Shown: one piece after another, positions 45,196 through 57,192 of the stretch | Position numbering within the stretch: the stretch's first letter is position 1 | Layout: each line of letters starts with the position of its first letter | Assembly: GCF_030272615.1 (NCBI RefSeq) | Contig: NC_081412.1 | Location: forward strand, 140,968,747-141,032,746 | Length of the DNA stretch: 64,000 nt | Source: Cryptomeria japonica | Lineage: Eukaryota; Streptophyta; Pinopsida; Cupressales; Cupressaceae | Direction: 5' to 3' | The notes under the pieces: generated by a model | Database searches by the model: none | What the model saw: the letters and a program-made list of their open reading frames with translations, nothing else | What the model was told of the DNA's origin: nothing | Program-made: the position numbers and the translations under genes

Positions 45196-46375
45196 TGCCA
45201 TACTTGCAGTCTCCTCAGGGTACTTGGTCCACTACCACCCTTGTAAGGACATCACAAATGTGTGATGTAGTGTAGCCCGGGTTGGGAGTGTGTTTTGAGT
45301 TTGTGAGTATTCTGTCTTCTATGTTGCATGCTTGTTACCTGTCTAGGGCTTGGTTCTCCGAGCTCGAGGGTGGCTACTAGTTAGCCTAGGCTAGGAGGTG
45401 AGCACTCCATGGTCATCTCTTTGTTTTATTTGCAGGTTGTTAGAAGAAAATATCAGGACATGTAGATATGGCTGGAGTTAATTGTTGCAGAATTTTTTTG
45501 TAAATGTAATTAATATTCTTTGAAAGTCCTCATCTATTTGAAATGAGAGACCTATTTGTAAAATGACAATAAAGACTTGGGAATATGTTTTAAAGATATG
45601 TGATATTTATTTATGTTATATTGCAGAAAAGAAATGATTATTTCTGGTTTTTAGTTTTGAAATAAATATTTGTTGTGTATAGGATGCTTTGAAAAGAAAA
45701 AAATGTATTGATTCCCTTTATGCATTTAAAATCAAGATATTAGAAAAGAAATGGAATAGATCTACCTGCATGTAGTAGGTTGGAAAATAAAATAAAATCT
45801 AAAATTTAGATCTATACATGGAAATGTCATATTTAGTTTTATTTAAATCTGTCATTTTGTTTATTGCAGAAAATAAAATAAAAAAAAAGATTTATTATAG
45901 TCATTTCTAAAGTTTTATTTTAGTTTAGATTTATCTAGTTGCTCTTAAATTTATTAAATTGGTCATTTATATAGTTGTTGTTAAAATTATTAAATACTGT
46001 CATTTGTTTAGTTACAAGAATAAAATCTATAGTTAAACAGATTAAATGAAATAAATAGAAATTCTAAAGTTGCTATTCTAACTGATTTAATTCTGCTTTT
46101 TACTATATTATGTTGAGAGTAAATCAATATTTAAATAACCTATCTATTTCTTTTAGCAACTAGGATTTTGATAAAAAGGAAATAAATCCAATGATTCAAA
46201 TCTGTAGAAATTATCCAATCTGCTAAATATGTTTCAGATTTTTTTATTTTTCACAGAAAGCTTTTTCATAGAAAGCTTTTGTCCTAGACACCACATATAT
46301 ATAAACAGCTTTTCATGCCTATATGGAATATTTAAAAAATTCATTTCTCAGATATAAACAGAAATAAATGTATTG

Positions 46376-46380
<5 letters not shown>

Positions 46381-46406
<26 letters not shown>
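46381..46406. repeat. (TA)13 microsatellite
   Basis: Thirteen uninterrupted TA units, next to A-rich sequence (46440-46620). Confidence 0.97.
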
Positions 46407-46410
<4 letters not shown>

Positions 46411-47413
46411 TAAACCAACATATTCATATATCAAAATATATAATTGCAGTTTTTAAATAAAGCAAAAAAAAAAAACTATTTAAAACTTTATTTTATAAAA
46501 AAAATATTATTACAAAACAAAATCTTTTTTAAAAAAACAAATCTATAAAAAAAAATAATAATAAATAAAAGAGGCTTTTTGTAATGATTAAAACAGAAAA
46601 AAAAATGCTTAAAATTCTAATTAATTTTGGAGGTTAACCTTTTAGGGGATTTTTAATGGAAAATATAATGAAATATTCTACAACATTATTATTATCATAT
46701 TTGGATAAACATAGTTTAGAAGTTCAATCGGTTGAAATTAAAGCAAGGGGTAATGGGATTAATAGAAGCAAAATATTAAATAGTTGATGTTGGAAAAAGT
46801 AATATATAAACTTGATTTAAATTATTCTAATTCATTTTAGAGATCAAAATGGTTTTATTTTTATAATTAGACGGAATGATTCAATATAGTAAAATAAATA
46901 ATTTAAGAGGATATTGTAATAAAATTTCTCTATAAAAAAATTAAGGGACTAAGTCAGGCGTACCTTATTATCCCAAGTGGAGTCTTTCATCAAACAATTT
47001 AATTAACTTAATGATGTTTGGCACCTTAATTATATCTACTCAATTAGGCAATATTAATGAAATGAAATAGCAATAGTGTTAACATTTAGTAAATAATTGA
47101 TATCAAACCCGGTCATTATATTAATGTTTGTTTAGTAGAAATGGATCCAAATAAGTACTAAAAAGTGCAACTGAAATGAAAGGAACTTTTGAGAGAACTT
47201 AATAACACCCTCATGAAAATTATTTGCTTTGCTTGATAATAGAAGTTATCATAATTGTTATGTTAGTATTTAATATCAATTAAGATTTCGTTTAGAACAA
47301 ACTGTTAAGTTGTCACAACTATTTAAGTAAATGAATGCATGTAATTAAGTGCTTAAAAAAAAAAAAAAAATTGTCGGTTGTGTTTTGCCCAAAAGTTTGG
47401 GCATGACATCTGT

Positions 47414-47700
47414 AGCCATGAGGATCCATTTATGGTCGATGGAAGATAGTGGATTAATCATCCCAATGAAGTCCAATCCCCATTGAGCGAAAAGCTCATC
47501 AACTATTATAGGCCTAAGCGACATAGCTGCATTTCTGCATTTTCCAATGTAGAACTGGCTTTCTTGTACTTTTGGACAAGGGCATGCATGTATTTAATCA
47601 ATGAGGGCCAATAATATCCTAGCCATGCAATTTTCATTATAGTTGTTTGGGCCGAGAAATGACCTCCCATGGGGCCACTATGAAACTTGTGTAGAATGTT
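47414..47700 (-). pseudogene. Gypsy B integrase, zinc-binding region and core start
   Basis: The minus-strand translation near 47700-47600 has HKFHSGPMGGHFSAQTTIMK and GYYWPSLIKY, the His-His part of the integrase zinc domain. A frameshift follows, then QFYIGKCRNAAMSLRPI and WGLDFIGMINPLSS, which holds the first catalytic Asp. The last codons before the insertion are for MATD. Confidence 0.85.
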
Positions 47701-47959
47701 TTCGACCTACTACCTGTCCACACAATGGAGTAGAACTCTGCCAAAGTTTCTCTTGAATAAGACACCTTCTAGCAACCAATAGCCACTATTCTGTATCCTA
47801 TAGAACCTTTTCTTTTCTGTGGGGGGGTTTGGAGGAAAACTTCCAGTTTGCATGAAGAGTTTCCAATCAATGATCTAATTTCTTTCCTCCGGTTTAGTAT
47901 GCATCAACAAAGTCTCATCTTGAGCTTCTCCTAGATCCTCAGGTTCCTGAGCTAAGTAT

Positions 47960-49142
47960 TCACAGAGACCCTTGCCTCAAATTTCCTTGGTAGGCCTGAC
48001 ATCAATGTCATACTCAAAGATCTTGGTAATCTAATTAGATCTCTTTTTCATGATTTCTCCTTCCATGATGTATTCACAAACCGCAGGATGAGCCATGTAG
48101 ACAGTTGTCTTATTATGAGCAATGAAATGCCTAAACTTCTTTAAGCCTTTTACAATGGCGAATGCTTGTTTTTCAACAAAGTTGTACTTGACTCATAGAG
48201 TTTTAGTGTTTTTTAATGGAAAGCAATTGGATTCTCCTTTGTACCTTCTGCATCCTTCTATGTTAAAACAACAACAATACTGAAGCTACTGGCATAAACG
48301 TACATGAGGAAATCCTTGGACATATCCAGATTAGCTAAGATAGGGGCAGATGAGATTACCTCTTTAATATTTTCAAAAGATTCCTTGGCCTTTGGAGTCC
48401 ATTTGAAATGCATATCATTTTTAAGCATAAGGGTGATCAGTCTTACCATCCTAGCAAAATCATAAATGAATTAGTTGACGGAGTTGATCTTTCCCAAAAA
48501 ATATTGGACACCTTTCTTGTTCACTAGCAAGGAAAGCTCTTTGATAGATTTCACACAGTCTGCATCAATTGGCACTCCTTCTTTAGATACTACATGTCCC
48601 AACAACTTCCCTTGAGGCACCTTGAAGATGCATTTCTTTGGGTTTAGAGAGGTGCCAAACTCCAAGCACTTCTTGAAAACTAGCTCCAAATGGTCGAAGT
48701 GATCTTCTTTGTGCTTTGAAAAAACTATCAAGTCATCCAGGTAAATAAGAATTATTTTGTTAATTATCTCCCGAAAGGCTATATCCATGGCCCTCTAAAA
48801 AGTAGCACCAACATTAGACAACCCAAAAGGCATCTTCTAATAGAAGAACACTCCCCATTTGTTGGTGAACGTGGTTTTATGATGGTCCTTCAGTTATATC
48901 TAGAGAAGCTGTCAAGCATAGAGAACATCTCAGACCCAACTACTGTATGCAAAATCTTCTCCATCGAAGGCAAACGATAACTATCCTTCAAGGATGCCCT
49001 ATTCAAGTCCTAAAAATCCACACAAAGGTGGATGTCTCCATTCTTTTTTTGAACTGGCACCAAGTTATAAACCCAGGTGCTATGCTTAATCAAATAGACA
49101 ATCCAAGAGTTAATTAATTTCTGCAACTCTTGTGACATCAAG
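47960..49142 (-). pseudogene. Gypsy B reverse transcriptase (main part) and RNase H
   Basis: From 49142 the frame reads SQELQKLINSWIVYLIKHS, then WVYNLVPVQKKNGDI and LCVDF. A degraded palm region follows. At 48788-48471 come the catalytic IILIYLDDLIVFSKH (YLDD box), FGTSLNPKKCIFKVPQGKLL and the GH-VSKEGV-IDAD block. RNase H starts at 48449 with FKWTPKAKESFENIKEVIS and has a degraded FVEKQAFAIVKGLKKFRHF near 48160. Stops are present throughout. The RT start lies beyond the solo LTR at 49148-50584. Confidence 0.9.
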
Positions 49143-49147
49143 GATTC

Positions 49148-50584
49148 TGTTGGTGCCCAAAACCACAGATTGGAAAATCCAAAGACTTGCCAAATCCTCA
49201 AGTAATCCAATTAGCCTTGGCCAATGAATAGGGATGGTCAAAGACCAAATCCCTCTGCACTTTAGGCTCCACTGAACCTAGGTGGGTATGCCTCTTCCTC
49301 TAAAGCACAAAAGAGGTTATTTATAATGTATTTAAATCTTTTAGCAATTTTACACAATTGGAAAATTATTGTTCTGCAACTATGCTTTATTATGTGCTTT
49401 AACTGAATGCTTTGAAAAGAAATGATTGTGAATGTATATTGAAAATGAGATTGCTTTTAGGACTTAAATGAAATTTGCATAGATTAGTTCATATAGGATT
49501 TGGGAAGAATGTTTCTATCAAGGACCTTGAATGCATACAGATCAAAACCTTAAAAGATCAATAACAGACTAGTGCCTCTATCTAGGGATATATATGACAC
49601 TTTATGTACAAAATATCTTATCAACTCAAGAGACAATTTCTCATCAACTATTAAGGTTCAGTATGTGTTATACAAACAATAAGAACTCAATCTTTCACTT
49701 AATGCAATGAGATGTTATTCACATCATAGAAAATCTATAAACATATTTATCAAGAGGACGAAGATAACTCATCAACACAAAAGTGTACACAATATTTGGA
49801 AAAAGAGACAGTGAACCTTGTATATTAATCTTCGGGAAATAATTGCATACATAAGTTGCACTTGTAAACACTTCATTACAGATTGCATGCACAAAATGAT
49901 ACTTCTTCTTCCTATAGACTTCTCTAATACAAAATGATATTCAATCCTTATAGCATTATGTTGTTCTTATGACTCTCCCCCTATATCTACATTTTTTAAC
50001 CACTTATATATGTGGTTGAATGGGCACCATACCCCTTTTGGGGTGAACAGTCACCATTTTACATTAAAATTAACAAAACCCTTTGAAATTAATATCCAAA
50101 CTAGTTAGTCAATAGCCTTGCTTTAAGATATCTTTCGGTTTTGGTGGTAGGAAACATCCACTTCTAAAATGGGTCTTCATTAGATTTGATATTTGCATAC
50201 ATTTTTATTCCAGGTTTACATCTTCTTTCATGCAGGTCGAAATAATAGGCTTTTCAGCCTTCTTACGGTATTCTGTATGGTCTATAGCCAAAAACACATT
50301 GTACAGATCTAATATTTTTATTGGAGCTTGGAAACTTGATTTTAAGAAATGGGTATTTCTTATATTTTCATGTTTCATTCATTTTAATTCTTTGTTCATA
50401 TCATCTTTTCTACAGATCAAAAACACTAGTCTTTCATGGGGTCCATTGGAATTAATTTATTCATATCCTTCTTTACTCTAGTTGTTCAAATCATTAATCA
50501 TCCATTATGTGTCATTTCCATGAAGTGACCACCTTTTTTAATAGTAGGGTGCTTGAAATTATATGGAAATTTGAAGTACCAACA
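49148..50584. repeat. Solo LTR (1,437 bp) inside gypsy B reverse transcriptase
   Basis: It runs from TGTTGGTGCCC to GTACCAACA, with TG/CA ends and a perfect duplication GATTC at 49143-49147 and 50585-50589. Reverse transcriptase coding resumes on both sides (PINPKIES then SQELQKL). It shows no copia R/U5 block, so the family differs from the copia LTRs. Orientation is unclear. Confidence 0.92.
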
Positions 50585-50589
50585 GATTC

Positions 50590-51002
50590 TATCTTTGGAT
50601 TGATTGGAAATTGCTTTTGCCAAATAGGATTTTCTCCTTCAGTCAGCTCAATGGTATGTTGGATTACCTCTGGATTGTACCCATAGAGCTCATCATGTGA
50701 CCATGCTATTACCCCCATATATTCATCATAGAAATGGATTAGTTGTCTCTATCACATTGGGGAACATCTTTCCCTACCTTGAGCTTCCAACCATCCCCAA
50801 CATGGAGTTTGGTGTAATCCTCTTTATCTATTGTGAATTTCCTTTTATCATTTATGGAATCTTTGAAGTCAAAACTATTTTCTAGTGTAATCAAGCCCTT
50901 TAGGAGTTTATTTGTCTTTAACTGGATCACCTGGTCGTCATAAGCCTCGAACACCTTACGCTGCAATTGGTCCGCAAAATCCCTGGATTTATAGATGAAC
51001 AT
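50590..51002 (-). pseudogene. Gypsy B linker and reverse transcriptase start
   Basis: The frame at 51002-50739 (FADQLQRKVFEAYDDQVIQL, FKDSINDKRKFTIDKEDY) is a linker I do not recognise. 50718-50590 then gives the conserved RT entrance GYNPEVIQHTIELTEGENPI and WQKQFPINPKIES, equivalent to Q-HTI-L---A-P-RQK-RP-NPK in plant Tat/Athila RTs. Confidence 0.85.
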
Positions 51003-51120
51003 AGCTATATGCTCATCACCTTCAAAAACTTGCCAATGGATGTCATTGTAGGGTATAGAAGGTCTAACAGTTACTCAGACTAAATTCTTATTCTCTAGCA
51101 ATGCTAAGGCAGGGTCAAAC

Positions 51121-51497
51121 TAAGATCTTATTGTGGCCATGTGGTCAACAGCTTCATTTTTCTTCTAGGGAATCCTTTGAATATTAAAAGCCTCAAATCT
51201 TTCAAGCAGGTCCCAAACTCTATGGCGGTATGAATGCATACTAACATGCTTCACAACTAATATTCACCAGACCTGATGGATGACAAACTCTAAATATCCC
51301 AAAACTCTCAGCTAGTTGACTCTGAGGTGCTCTGCAAGACTTAGGCCATGAACAAAACCCTCATACTCTGCCTTGTTGTTAGAATAGGCAAACTGGAGAC
51401 AGAAAGACCTCAAGGTATTCTCCCCAATAGTAAAAGTGAGGTAAATGTCTTCTCTAGATCCAATTTTACATCTGGCTCCATCAAAGTGGAGGGTCCA
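51121..51497 (-). pseudogene. Additional RNase H domain upstream of reverse transcriptase
   Basis: About 125 residues read WTLHFDGARCKIGS, LRSFCLQFAYSNNKAEYEGF, LAEHLRVN, LRVLGYLEFVIHQV, HRVWDLLERFEAFNIQRIP and KNEAVDHMA. These are the blocks of a cellular-type (archaeal-like) RNase H: Asp in FDGA, Glu in NNKAEYE, the GDSEL block here GYLEF (Asp changed to Tyr) and Asp in the final VDHMA. Tat gypsy elements are known to carry such a second RNase H. Here it sits between protease and reverse transcriptase, apart from the ordinary RNase H at 48449. Three stops interrupt it (after LRVN, after HQV and after QRIP). Confidence 0.85.
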
Positions 51498-51677
51498 AAG
51501 CTTAGAGGTTAGGTCTTCTTTTTCTTTTTCTCTATCCTATAGGTCCTTTGACACTTTAGGAATTGGTTGGTCTTCATCAAAAATCACATACGTCCCAATT
51601 CCAATGGCATGGTAATTCCCATAGGGACTTGCATCTATGAATTCATTTAAGAAGACCTCTTGGTTTGCAGATCGATC

Positions 51678-52240
51678 TCAGGTTATCTCTTTATCTTCTA
51701 ATAATTTTACACATTTCATTTCACTTCGAGAAATGGACGTGTGGGCAACTTCAAATTTTATCATAGCTTCATTAGCTATGTGTTCTGAATGAATAATCTC
51801 AAACAATTTCTTCAAATTAGCCCCATGCTTAGTCCTAAGGATAAAGTGAGACCAATCTAAAGAGAGATATCCTCTAACCTTCAAAGTGAAATCTCGAGAC
51901 AGACAAAGGCCAAAAATGGGGGGATATTAATGACTGCTACTTCTTGGGTTACTTTGTTGCTAGGGCAAACAAATAAAGTGAGTGGAAGGTATTTTATAAT
52001 GCCCACAGTCTAGACTTTGTTTCCATTTAATTGCATAACTCCCCTACTTACAGGCTCATATTTCAAATTCAAAACTTCCGCTATTTCCTTAGGTATGATA
52101 GTAGTACTAGCATCTGAATAAATCATGGAATTGTGATGTAACTTATCTCCAACGATAAGGGTCAAAAAGAAAGGATTGGGTTTTAACTTACCTTCCCTCA
52201 TGCTAGTAGTAGCTTCAAGGCCTTCATTGGTAAGTACCAC
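51678..52240 (-). pseudogene. Gypsy B aspartic protease and following linker
   Basis: The frame at 52240-52010 shows NPFFLTLIVGDKLHHNSMIY, then SDASTTIIPKEIAEVLNL and YEPVSRGVMQLNGNKV. The order (V-D-GAS-N-MP-IA--LGL-YEP) is the retropepsin of Tat/Athila gypsy elements. The catalytic triplet appears as S-D-A-S, so an inactivating change is likely. The frame at 51884-51678 (KVRGYLSLDWSHFILRTKHG, then KLFEIIHSEHIANEAMI) is the post-protease linker. It precedes the extra RNase H. Confidence 0.78.
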
Positions 52241-52599
52241 TGGGGTTCATGATTGGTCCCCTGAAAAAGGTCCACTACTCTTTGTGTGTGATTCATTTGC
52301 TTCTGACTCGATGGAAAGGTTTTCGTTTTCACCAAGTGCCTCCCACAAACGGTCTTTCTATTTAGGAATGGTGAGAATATCCCATAAGGATAAATTCATA
52401 GGAGCTTTCTTCAATTTCTCTACTATGTCAAGAATTGTGGGAACAAGAGCCTTGGAATCTTTGGCCTTGAAACATATAAAGCCTTTTGTCTTTAGGGAAC
52501 TGGAAACCACAATGGGCTATTTTGTCAGCTTCTCTGTATTTTCTTTCGTTTGTTGTATCATAGGCTCTCCGGTAAACCAGCGCTAAGAGAAAAGGTTAT

Positions 52600-52957
52600 A
52601 ATTGGACTACACTTGAGGCATCTTGGTAGATGATGTGGAAGCATTATTTAGGAGAACAATCTCTTCTTCTTTCATCCATGAAAAGAGGGCGTGATCTAGG
52701 GAAATTTTAGCCTCTTGTTCCATTCACATGCTCTACATTTGAGTGGTAAGTGAAGAATTATCCATACCCAAAGAAGCATAGACTCCAACATCAGGTTTGG
52801 ATCCTTGACTCCTTTGCTCAACTATTTTTTTCTTCAAGTTTCCTCTTAGACAATTTTGTGGCATATGAGTGTGATTGCAAGGTAAGCACCACGAATTGGT
52901 GTCGTCTGCAAAGTTATTTTGGCACACAACCAATTTTGTTGTTATTTGGAGGTAAAG
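52600..52957 (-). pseudogene. Gypsy B gag C-terminal part with zinc knuckle
   Basis: Directly left of the chromovirus, the minus-strand frame encodes a knuckle-like block WCLPCNHTHMPQNCLRG (about 52895-52845), a C-x2-C-x3-H-x4-C pattern with one residue less than the usual spacing. GNLKKKIVEQRSQGSKPDVG follows. Such WC--C---H----C knuckles close the gag of Tat-type gypsy elements. The gag core is on the other side of the chromovirus (60814-61463). Confidence 0.72.
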
Positions 52958-53742
52958 TGAAGCAGTCACTAGTGAGGAGGGACCTCAAAGAGATCAATCC
53001 AAACTAGTCAGCAATAGTAAACACAAAGAAAACACACAAATATGATGGAGACAATGCAGAACAGATAGTTTTATTGCATGAAATTTGATTACACTCAACC
53101 GGGTTACAACATACCGGCACATAGGCCTGGTAGAATAGGTCATCACCGGGACCTTGAATCGAAAGATCTATCTTCTAGGTACAATCTATCTATCTAATAC
53201 TTTGATTGATTCTAATTGATTACATTCTAAAGCATGATTACAAATATATATATCAATCCAAAGGATCTAGTCTGCCCAAAAGGGATCAAAACCCAAAGAA
53301 CAAGACCTAACGTGCGAAATAAACAAGGTCAGCCTCCACCAAGAGATTCATCCAAAAAATCCAAAGGATGAAACATAGATAATGGGAAAAAGTTGGCCAC
53401 ACACCAAGGAACATCAAAATCAATGCCCAAGTCTTCACAAGCTTCATAATGGGTTCTGGTAGATCACCAGAATAGGTCTCGGGCAACCGGTAACAAAGGA
53501 ACAATCAGTAACAAGAAAATATCATGGAAACCGGTAGCGATATCTTGTCGGTAAGTGATCCAAATGAGATGCAGTCTAAAAGTAAGAAAGATGATCAATT
53601 CCTCAAGTAGAATCCAACTCCATAGGATCCGGTGAGCCAAAATTGGGACACAAAAAAAGGAAAACTGAAACTACAAACAGAAAAGAAAATGTTTTTTTGG
53701 GTTGATGCAAGATTGCTATGAACCGGGGATGTTCCTGCATTA
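52958..53742 (-). repeat. 3' LTR of the chromovirus (785 bp)
   Basis: Plus-strand text runs from TGAAGCAGTCACTAG to GTTCCTGCATTA. It matches 59997-60808 throughout, with several small differences including a missing copy of an AACAAATGTG-like block near 53110. Confidence 0.93.
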
Positions 53743-53818
53743 GACATCTGGGGTTAATGAAAAAGTGATCCTCTCACTTTGCTAGGGTTAGAGGGAAACC
53801 AAGGCAGTCTACCTTTAC

Positions 53819-53990
53819 CTAAGAAATCCAAGATGAATCTTCAAATAGTCTGCCCTTCCACTTCATAAGATATTCTTTGACTATTCTGAGTACTATGCCC
53901 AATCCTACTATCTAAAATCTCTTCAATCTGATCTGATTTCTTCTGAGGCAATTATTTCTCAAGGTCTGCAACACTGTCCTCACTGAATTC
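53819..53990 (-). pseudogene. Chromodomain, frameshifted
   Basis: The minus-strand translation IEEILDSRIGHSTQNSQ (from 53930), then after a one-base shift EYLMKWKGRLFEDSSWIS, ends at a TAG (53819). This is the chromodomain of chromoviruses (IL--R------EYLVKWKG---EDSTW). It follows the integrase tail and would direct integration to particular chromatin. A stop lies just upstream (LEK-stop-LPQKK). Confidence 0.9.
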
Positions 53991-54059
53991 TGGTTCATGG
54001 TAGTCATGAAGATCTACAATGTTGAGATCAGGTGAAATACTTAGACTATCTGGTAGCTC

Positions 54060-54580
54060 CACTTCACATGCATTTCCAGAACTGAACTTCCTCAAAATCT
54101 TATAGGGTCTAAACTTCTTCATCTACAACTTACTATAAGTTCCAACCAAGAATCTCTCTATTCTCATATATACCATCACTTCATTACCAACTTCAAATTC
54201 CTTATGTCTCCTCTTCTCATCTACCTTCTTCTTATATTTGTTGTTTGTGTCTTCTTCTTCTGAACTCTTCCGATCTTCACTACTATTATCCCTTAATTCT
54301 AATATTCCTCTAGGGTGCACTCTGGTAACAATCTCAAAAGGTGTTCTTCTGGTACTTCTATTCATTGAATTGTTGTAGGAAAACTCTACTTGTGCAAGGA
54401 TCAAATCCCAACTTCCGTGAACATATCTCTTAACATCCTTATGAATTTGGGGCCAAAAGTACTACTCATTCACCAATGCAATTGTTTTTTCGATGCCAAA
54501 ATGTCCAGCTGGTCCTCCAATGTGTTTCTATTTTATTAGGTTCTCTCTCATGGAATTCTTCATTGGCAATTGACACTCAA
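54060..54580 (-). pseudogene. Chromovirus integrase remnant with the catalytic core deleted
   Basis: The zinc-region text (MRENLIK near 54550, GGPAGHFGIEKTIALVNE, YFWPQIHKDVKRYV) passes straight into WDLILAQVEFSYNNSMNRST and RRTPFEIV at 54404. In complete chromoviruses some 150 residues with the D-D-E catalytic core lie between these blocks. The C-terminal part follows (FEVGNEVMVYMRIERF, then KKFRPYKILRKFSSGNA and VELPDSLSISP). The enzyme could not have worked after the deletion. Confidence 0.87.
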
Positions 54581-55417
54581 TTGGTTGGTTTCACTATGTT
54601 GTCATTGATGGCAACATGGTATTGTGTTCTAGCTTCATGTTCTGGATCTATGGTATACTAGTAGGCACTTCACAAATACTACATTGACATTGACACCGGC
54701 ACCAGTAGGACAAAAGGATTTTGTTGGTCACCGATAATGCAGACCAACATGGTTTAGTAAAGGTTATTAGTATTGGAGGCCAACATATCTTGGATCCACC
54801 ATCGACAATTGATTTTAATGTTTATGCATTTATGTTATTTGGCCGACATGTAATTTGATATTGTATATATCTGTGTAAGCCAACATAAGGCATGTAAATT
54901 TGTATAGGGTATATAGGACAGTTTGGTAGATCATTTTGATATACACGTAGAAGAGATATGACATGGGAGATTATGGATATGCGAATATAATAGGATGCCA
55001 AAATAGTTCAGAGAGATTATGTATGTGAGGAAATTATTGTAATGGTTATTCTGGATTGTAGTCTGGAATTTTATGTAGTCAATGAGGCTCCTTTTGTGAT
55101 TAAGTAGTGTGCTCTAGGCTGTAAGCCTTTTTGCAAGTGTAGGCACCTCATATTTTGTAATATCTCTTCATATGGCCATTGGATTGATATTGTGGGTTAC
55201 AAATCCCATTGTGGTTTTTCCTCTTTGAAGTTTTCCATGTATAAATTTGTGTGTTATGATTCTTATTTATGTGATTGGCTTATTGGTTGCTTTACTTCTT
55301 TCAATTCTATATGTACCGGTATACCGATTGGTGTATGCATGTTTTAATAAGGCTAAAACTTATCATTCTAGTATAACACTTATTCACCCCCCCTCTCAGT
55401 GTAATTGGTTTCCAACA
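54581..55417 (+). repeat. Copia solo LTR in the chromovirus integrase (about 837 bp)
   Basis: The right end is clear: TATTCACCCCCCCTCTCAG then GGTTTCCAACA (55417). The left end is near TTGGTTGGTTTCAC (54581), probably a damaged TGTTGG. It carries the copia blocks GTCAATGAGGCTCC, GGGTTACAAATCCCATTGTGG and TTTTTCC. The host frame (LCIPKS then MRENLIK) is interrupted. No clean target duplication can be stated. Confidence 0.78.
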
Positions 55418-56829
55418 CTCTTAGGTATGCACAACTGAACTCCCCTAAATAACATCCCATCTTAAATGAAATAATCCAACCATTTTCTGCTATCAACCAT
55501 AACCGGTTCTCTACATGCTTTCCAAGGTTCTGCAAAATTTGGGTCTTCATCATACAAGGTCTTCAACTCTTCAAAACCTAATACTGTCACTCTAATCTCA
55601 GTCAACAAATTCCTTCTCCTACTCAATGCATCAACAACTTTGTTAGATTTCCCACTTCTACTTTTCAACACAAAGGTGTAACTCTACAAGAATTCTACCC
55701 ATCTCATATGTCTCTAATTCAACTTACTTTGACTGTTCAAATACTATAAAACTTGATGATTTGTATACAAGACAAAATCCATAAGCAACAAGTAGTGTCT
55801 CTATTTCTTAAAGGCTTGAAATATGGCATAAAATTCCTAATCATATACTGAATATCACTTTTGGGCATCATTCAATTTCTCACTGAAATAGGCTGCTGCT
55901 CTCCCTTCTTGACTCAAAATTGCTCCTATTGTTGTTCCACTTGCATCACAATCCACTTGAAATACTTTATTAAAATTTGGTAAAGTTAACACAGGCTGCT
56001 CAGTCACTTTCTACTTCAACAATTCAAAACTTTTGTTTTCTCCGGTGGTCCATTTGAATTCCTTCTGATCTCCTCTCATGGTCTCAGTCATAGGGTTACA
56101 AACTGAACTGAAATTTTTCATAAACGACTGGTAAAAACTAGCCAATCCATGAAATGATCTTACCTCCCCAATGCTTTCTAATGTAGGCCACTCAATAATG
56201 GCTTTCACTTTCTTAGGGTCCAACTTCAAACCATCATCAGTTATCACAAATCCTAGATAAACTAACTCATCCTTCATGAAAGTACACTTCTTGATATTGA
56301 TCAACAACTTTTCTTCTCTCAACCTCTGCAAAACTTGTCTTAACCGCAACAAACTCTCCTCTTTTGTTTTACTAAACATCAGAATGTCATCCAAATATAC
56401 AATAAAAAACTTACCCAATAATTTCTTCAATACCTAATTCATCAGCCTCATGAAAGTACTCAGTGCATTAGTCAATCCAAAAGGCATCACCAGCCATTCA
56501 TATAGTCCTTCATTTGTCTTAAATGTTGTCTTCCACTCATCACCTTCTCTGATCCTGATCTGATTATATCCACTCTTCAAATCTATCTTTGTAAAGTATT
56601 TTGCTCCACTCAAACAATCAATTATGTCATCCATCCTAGGCAAAGGAAATTGGTATTTCACTGTGATCTTGTTTATTGCTCTTGAATTGGTACACATTCT
56701 CCACTCTCCATTCTTCTTAGTTGCTAATATTGCTAGTACTCCACAAGGGCTCAAACTCTCCCTGGTCAAACCTTTCTTCAACAACTTATGCACTTGTCTA
56801 TTCAGTTCTTCATTCTCTGCCAGTATCAA
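55418..56829 (-). pseudogene. Chromovirus reverse transcriptase and RNase H
   Basis: RT from 56829 shows [39 protein letters not shown] and [19 protein letters not shown]. Then come [18 protein letters not shown] and [15 protein letters not shown]. The catalytic box is FIVYLDDILMFSK (about 56400), then VYLGFVITDDGLKLDPKK. RNase H follows: [33 protein letters not shown] near 55940 and DALSRRRNLL near 55620. Few stops interrupt the RT part (one near 56431), so it is the best preserved enzyme in the window. RNase H ends in the integrase entrance WLDYFI and LCIPKS. Confidence 0.95.
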
Positions 56830-57192
56830 TTAGTGTGCAACTTTGTTAGGCAAACTAGCTCTGGGAACCAGGTCCATGCAATGAATAATACTTCTAACAG
56901 GTGGCTATCTATTAGGTACATTAACTACAAAGATGTCTTCATATTCTATCAGCAAATCTCTTATCTCTTCTAGGTGCTCTTATTCCGGTTTCGGTCTCTC
57001 AGTATTCTTAGGAATTAAGTCAAAACACACATTCTCATGTCTTAGTCCACCCATGAATTTCCTTCCATCTATTAAATAGATTATGGAATTCGTACAGACT
57101 TCATTCTTCAAAGTTTCCTCCAAATTTATCAAGGTTTGCTTCATCCCTTTGGCCACAATAGTGTATGTATTCTTTCTCCCATCATGTATTGC

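Larger units (their letters stand above)
43320..47408 (-). repeat. 4.1-kb LTR-like insertion in the gypsy B integrase
   Basis: In minus orientation it begins TGTCATGCCCAAAC (47408) and ends GGCCTTACA (43320), so it has TG/CA ends. The flanks are TCTAT (43315-43319) and TCTGT (47409-47413), one mismatch. The integrase codons for MATD and YFTRW lie on either side and join at this point. No coding motif was seen over 4,089 bp. It could be one very long solo LTR or a non-autonomous element whose internal direct repeats I could not see. It includes a 28-bp repeat near 45144-45195, a (TA)13 run and A-rich stretches. Confidence 0.72.

Noticed and set aside
52176-52586. Plus-strand frame of 136 codons
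   Set aside because: Antisense to the gypsy B gag-protease region, with no recognisable domain.
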